DNA from: RSA11 sp965652565 | GTDB lineage: Bacteria; Actinomycetota; Thermoleophilia; Solirubrobacterales; 70-9 | Assembly (NCBI GenBank): GCA_965652565.1 | Contig: CBFGWL010000104.1 | Location: 1-6,675 of the forward strand | DNA length: 6,675 nucleotides | Direction of reading: 5' to 3' | In this document: piece by piece, positions 6,251 through 6,675 of the stretch | Layout of the letters: each line of letters opens with the position of its first letter | Numbering within the stretch: position 1 is the stretch's first letter | Notes under the pieces: model-generated | Database searches by the model: none | What the model was told of the DNA's origin: nothing | What the model saw: the letters and a program-made list of their open reading frames with translations, nothing else | Made by a program: the position numbers and the translations under genes

Positions 6251-6264
6251 CAGACGGGGGTCTG
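6251..6264 (+). terminator. Small hairpin after gcvH, possible weak terminator
   Basis: CAGAC (6251-6255) and GTCTG (6260-6264) form a perfect 5-bp stem with a GGGG loop, 16 bases after the gcvH stop. No T-run follows, so intrinsic termination is doubtful. It is listed because a separate promoter for gcvPA appears downstream. Confidence 0.25.
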
Positions 6265-6279
6265 GAGGGGATGAGCGGG

Positions 6280-6295
6280 GCTCGCCGCGGCGAGC
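6280..6295 (+). repeat. 16-base perfect palindrome next to the gcvPA -10 box
   Basis: GCTCGCCGCGGCGAGC at 6280-6295 equals its own reverse complement. It ends two bases before the TAGGAT box and would cover about -31 to -16 of the predicted promoter, which is operator position. As RNA it could also be a GC-rich hairpin, but no T-run follows. A palindrome this long is not rare at this G+C, so the support comes mainly from its position. Confidence 0.4.
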
Positions 6296-6297
6296 TC

Positions 6298-6303
6298 TAG
6301 GAT
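6298..6303 (+). promoter_or_regulatory. -10-like box suggesting leaderless gcvPA transcription
   Basis: TAGGAT fits TANNNT and ends 7 bases before the GTG at 6311, so transcription would begin at or next to the start codon. No Shine-Dalgarno lies before that GTG. The pattern matches the TAGGCT box before gcvT in sequence and distance. No -35 box is recognised. Confidence 0.5.
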
Positions 6304-6310
6304 CAATCCG

Positions 6311-6675
6311 GTGAGCCGTTACACCTCAGCGACGGACGCGGACCGGCAGGCCATGCTGGACGCGATCGGCGTTCGCTCGACCGAGGAGCTCTTCGAGCAG
6401 ATCCCCGCCGACGTCAGGTTCGACCGCGAGCTCGAGCTGCCGGAGGGGATGTCCGAGCCCGAGGTCTACCACCACCTGGCGCAACTCGCGGCGCGCAACG
6501 TCGACGCCGACGCCGAGCTCTGCTTCATCGGGGCCGGCATGTACGACCACTACTCGCCCGCGATCGTCGACGCGATCACGCAGCGCTCGGAGTTCCTCAC
6601 GCCGTACACGCCCTACCAGCCCGAGGTCTCCCAGGGCGGGCTGCAGGTGATGTTCGAGTTCCAGACGATGATGTC
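6311..6675 (+). CDS. gcvPA: GcvPA, glycine dehydrogenase (decarboxylating) subunit 1, 3'-truncated by window edge
   Basis: GcvPA is the N-terminal half of the two-subunit P protein. With GcvPB it decarboxylates glycine and loads the aminomethyl group onto lipoyl-GcvH. Only 121 residues are visible, and the frame is open to the window end. They match the start of the family: S-R-Y-T (2-5), the M-L-D-A-I-G-V segment (15-21), E-E-L-F-E-Q-I-P (25-32), L-P-E-G-M-S-E-P-E (43-51), G-A-G-M-Y-D-H-Y (74-81), and Y-T-P-Y-Q-P-E-V-S-Q-G (99-109) before F-E-F-Q-T-M (115-120). The short N-terminus before these motifs favours the split form over the single-chain GcvP of about 950 residues, but the fusion state cannot be seen here. 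The PLP lysine is carried by the other subunit. GTG 6311 is chosen because the family homology begins right after it. Confidence 0.92.
   Translation, partial: MSRYTSATDADRQAMLDAIGVRSTEELFEQIPADVRFDRELELPEGMSEPEVYHHLAQLAARNVDADAELCFIGAGMYDHYSPAIVDAITQRSEFLTPYTPYQPEVSQGGLQVMFEFQTMM

Noticed and set aside
3570..6306. Long minus-strand open frames opposite ftsZ, gcvT and gcvH
   Set aside because: They mirror the codon pattern of FtsZ, GcvT and GcvH, overlap each other, and show no family motifs.
1..6675. Mobile element, CRISPR array, tRNA/rRNA gene or novel accessory system
   Set aside because: No long repeats, transposase or phage-like genes, array spacing or tRNA-like folds were seen; nearly all the sequence is accounted for by core genes.

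Overview
The window is about 70% G+C by eye and carries seven genes, all on the + strand. It covers the 3' end of a division and cell-wall (dcw) cluster and the start of a glycine cleavage system (gcv) cluster. The order murG-murC-ftsQ-ftsZ without ftsA, the very high G+C, and the split glycine dehydrogenase (a GcvPA-type first subunit) point to an actinomycetote. The residue style of MurG, FtsQ, FtsZ and GcvH looks to me like Thermoleophilia/Solirubrobacterales, but that is a judgement from memory and was not searched.

Layout: (1) 1-995, 3' part of murG (lipid II synthesis), its start lying outside the window. (2) 1003-2304, murC (UDP-MurNAc:L-Ala ligase), 7 bases after murG and probably translationally coupled. 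(3) 2354-3364, ftsQ (divisome membrane protein) with a long, strongly basic cytoplasmic tail. (4) 3365-3617, a 253-base leader of visibly lower G+C with a good sigma70-type promoter and several small repeats. (5) 3618-4703, ftsZ (division GTPase). (6) 4735-5817, gcvT, and 5839-6234, gcvH. (7) From 6311 past the window end, gcvPA.

The first four genes supply and place new peptidoglycan at the division site: MurC starts the stem peptide, MurG makes lipid II, FtsZ builds the ring and FtsQ links it to septal wall synthesis. The gcv proteins break down glycine to CO2, NH3 and methylene-tetrahydrofolate. GcvP decarboxylates glycine, GcvH carries the aminomethyl group on a lipoyl arm, and GcvT passes it to folate.

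No new defence, mobile, CRISPR or RNA system is visible. These are ordinary core genes. The less ordinary points are regulatory or at residue level: two TAGGNT boxes placed for leaderless gcvT and gcvPA mRNAs, a 16-base palindrome beside the gcvPA box, the repeat-rich ftsZ leader with its Shine-Dalgarno only one base from the start codon, the FtsQ tail with no acidic residue, and a MurG whose usual E-Q-N motif reads E-A-D.
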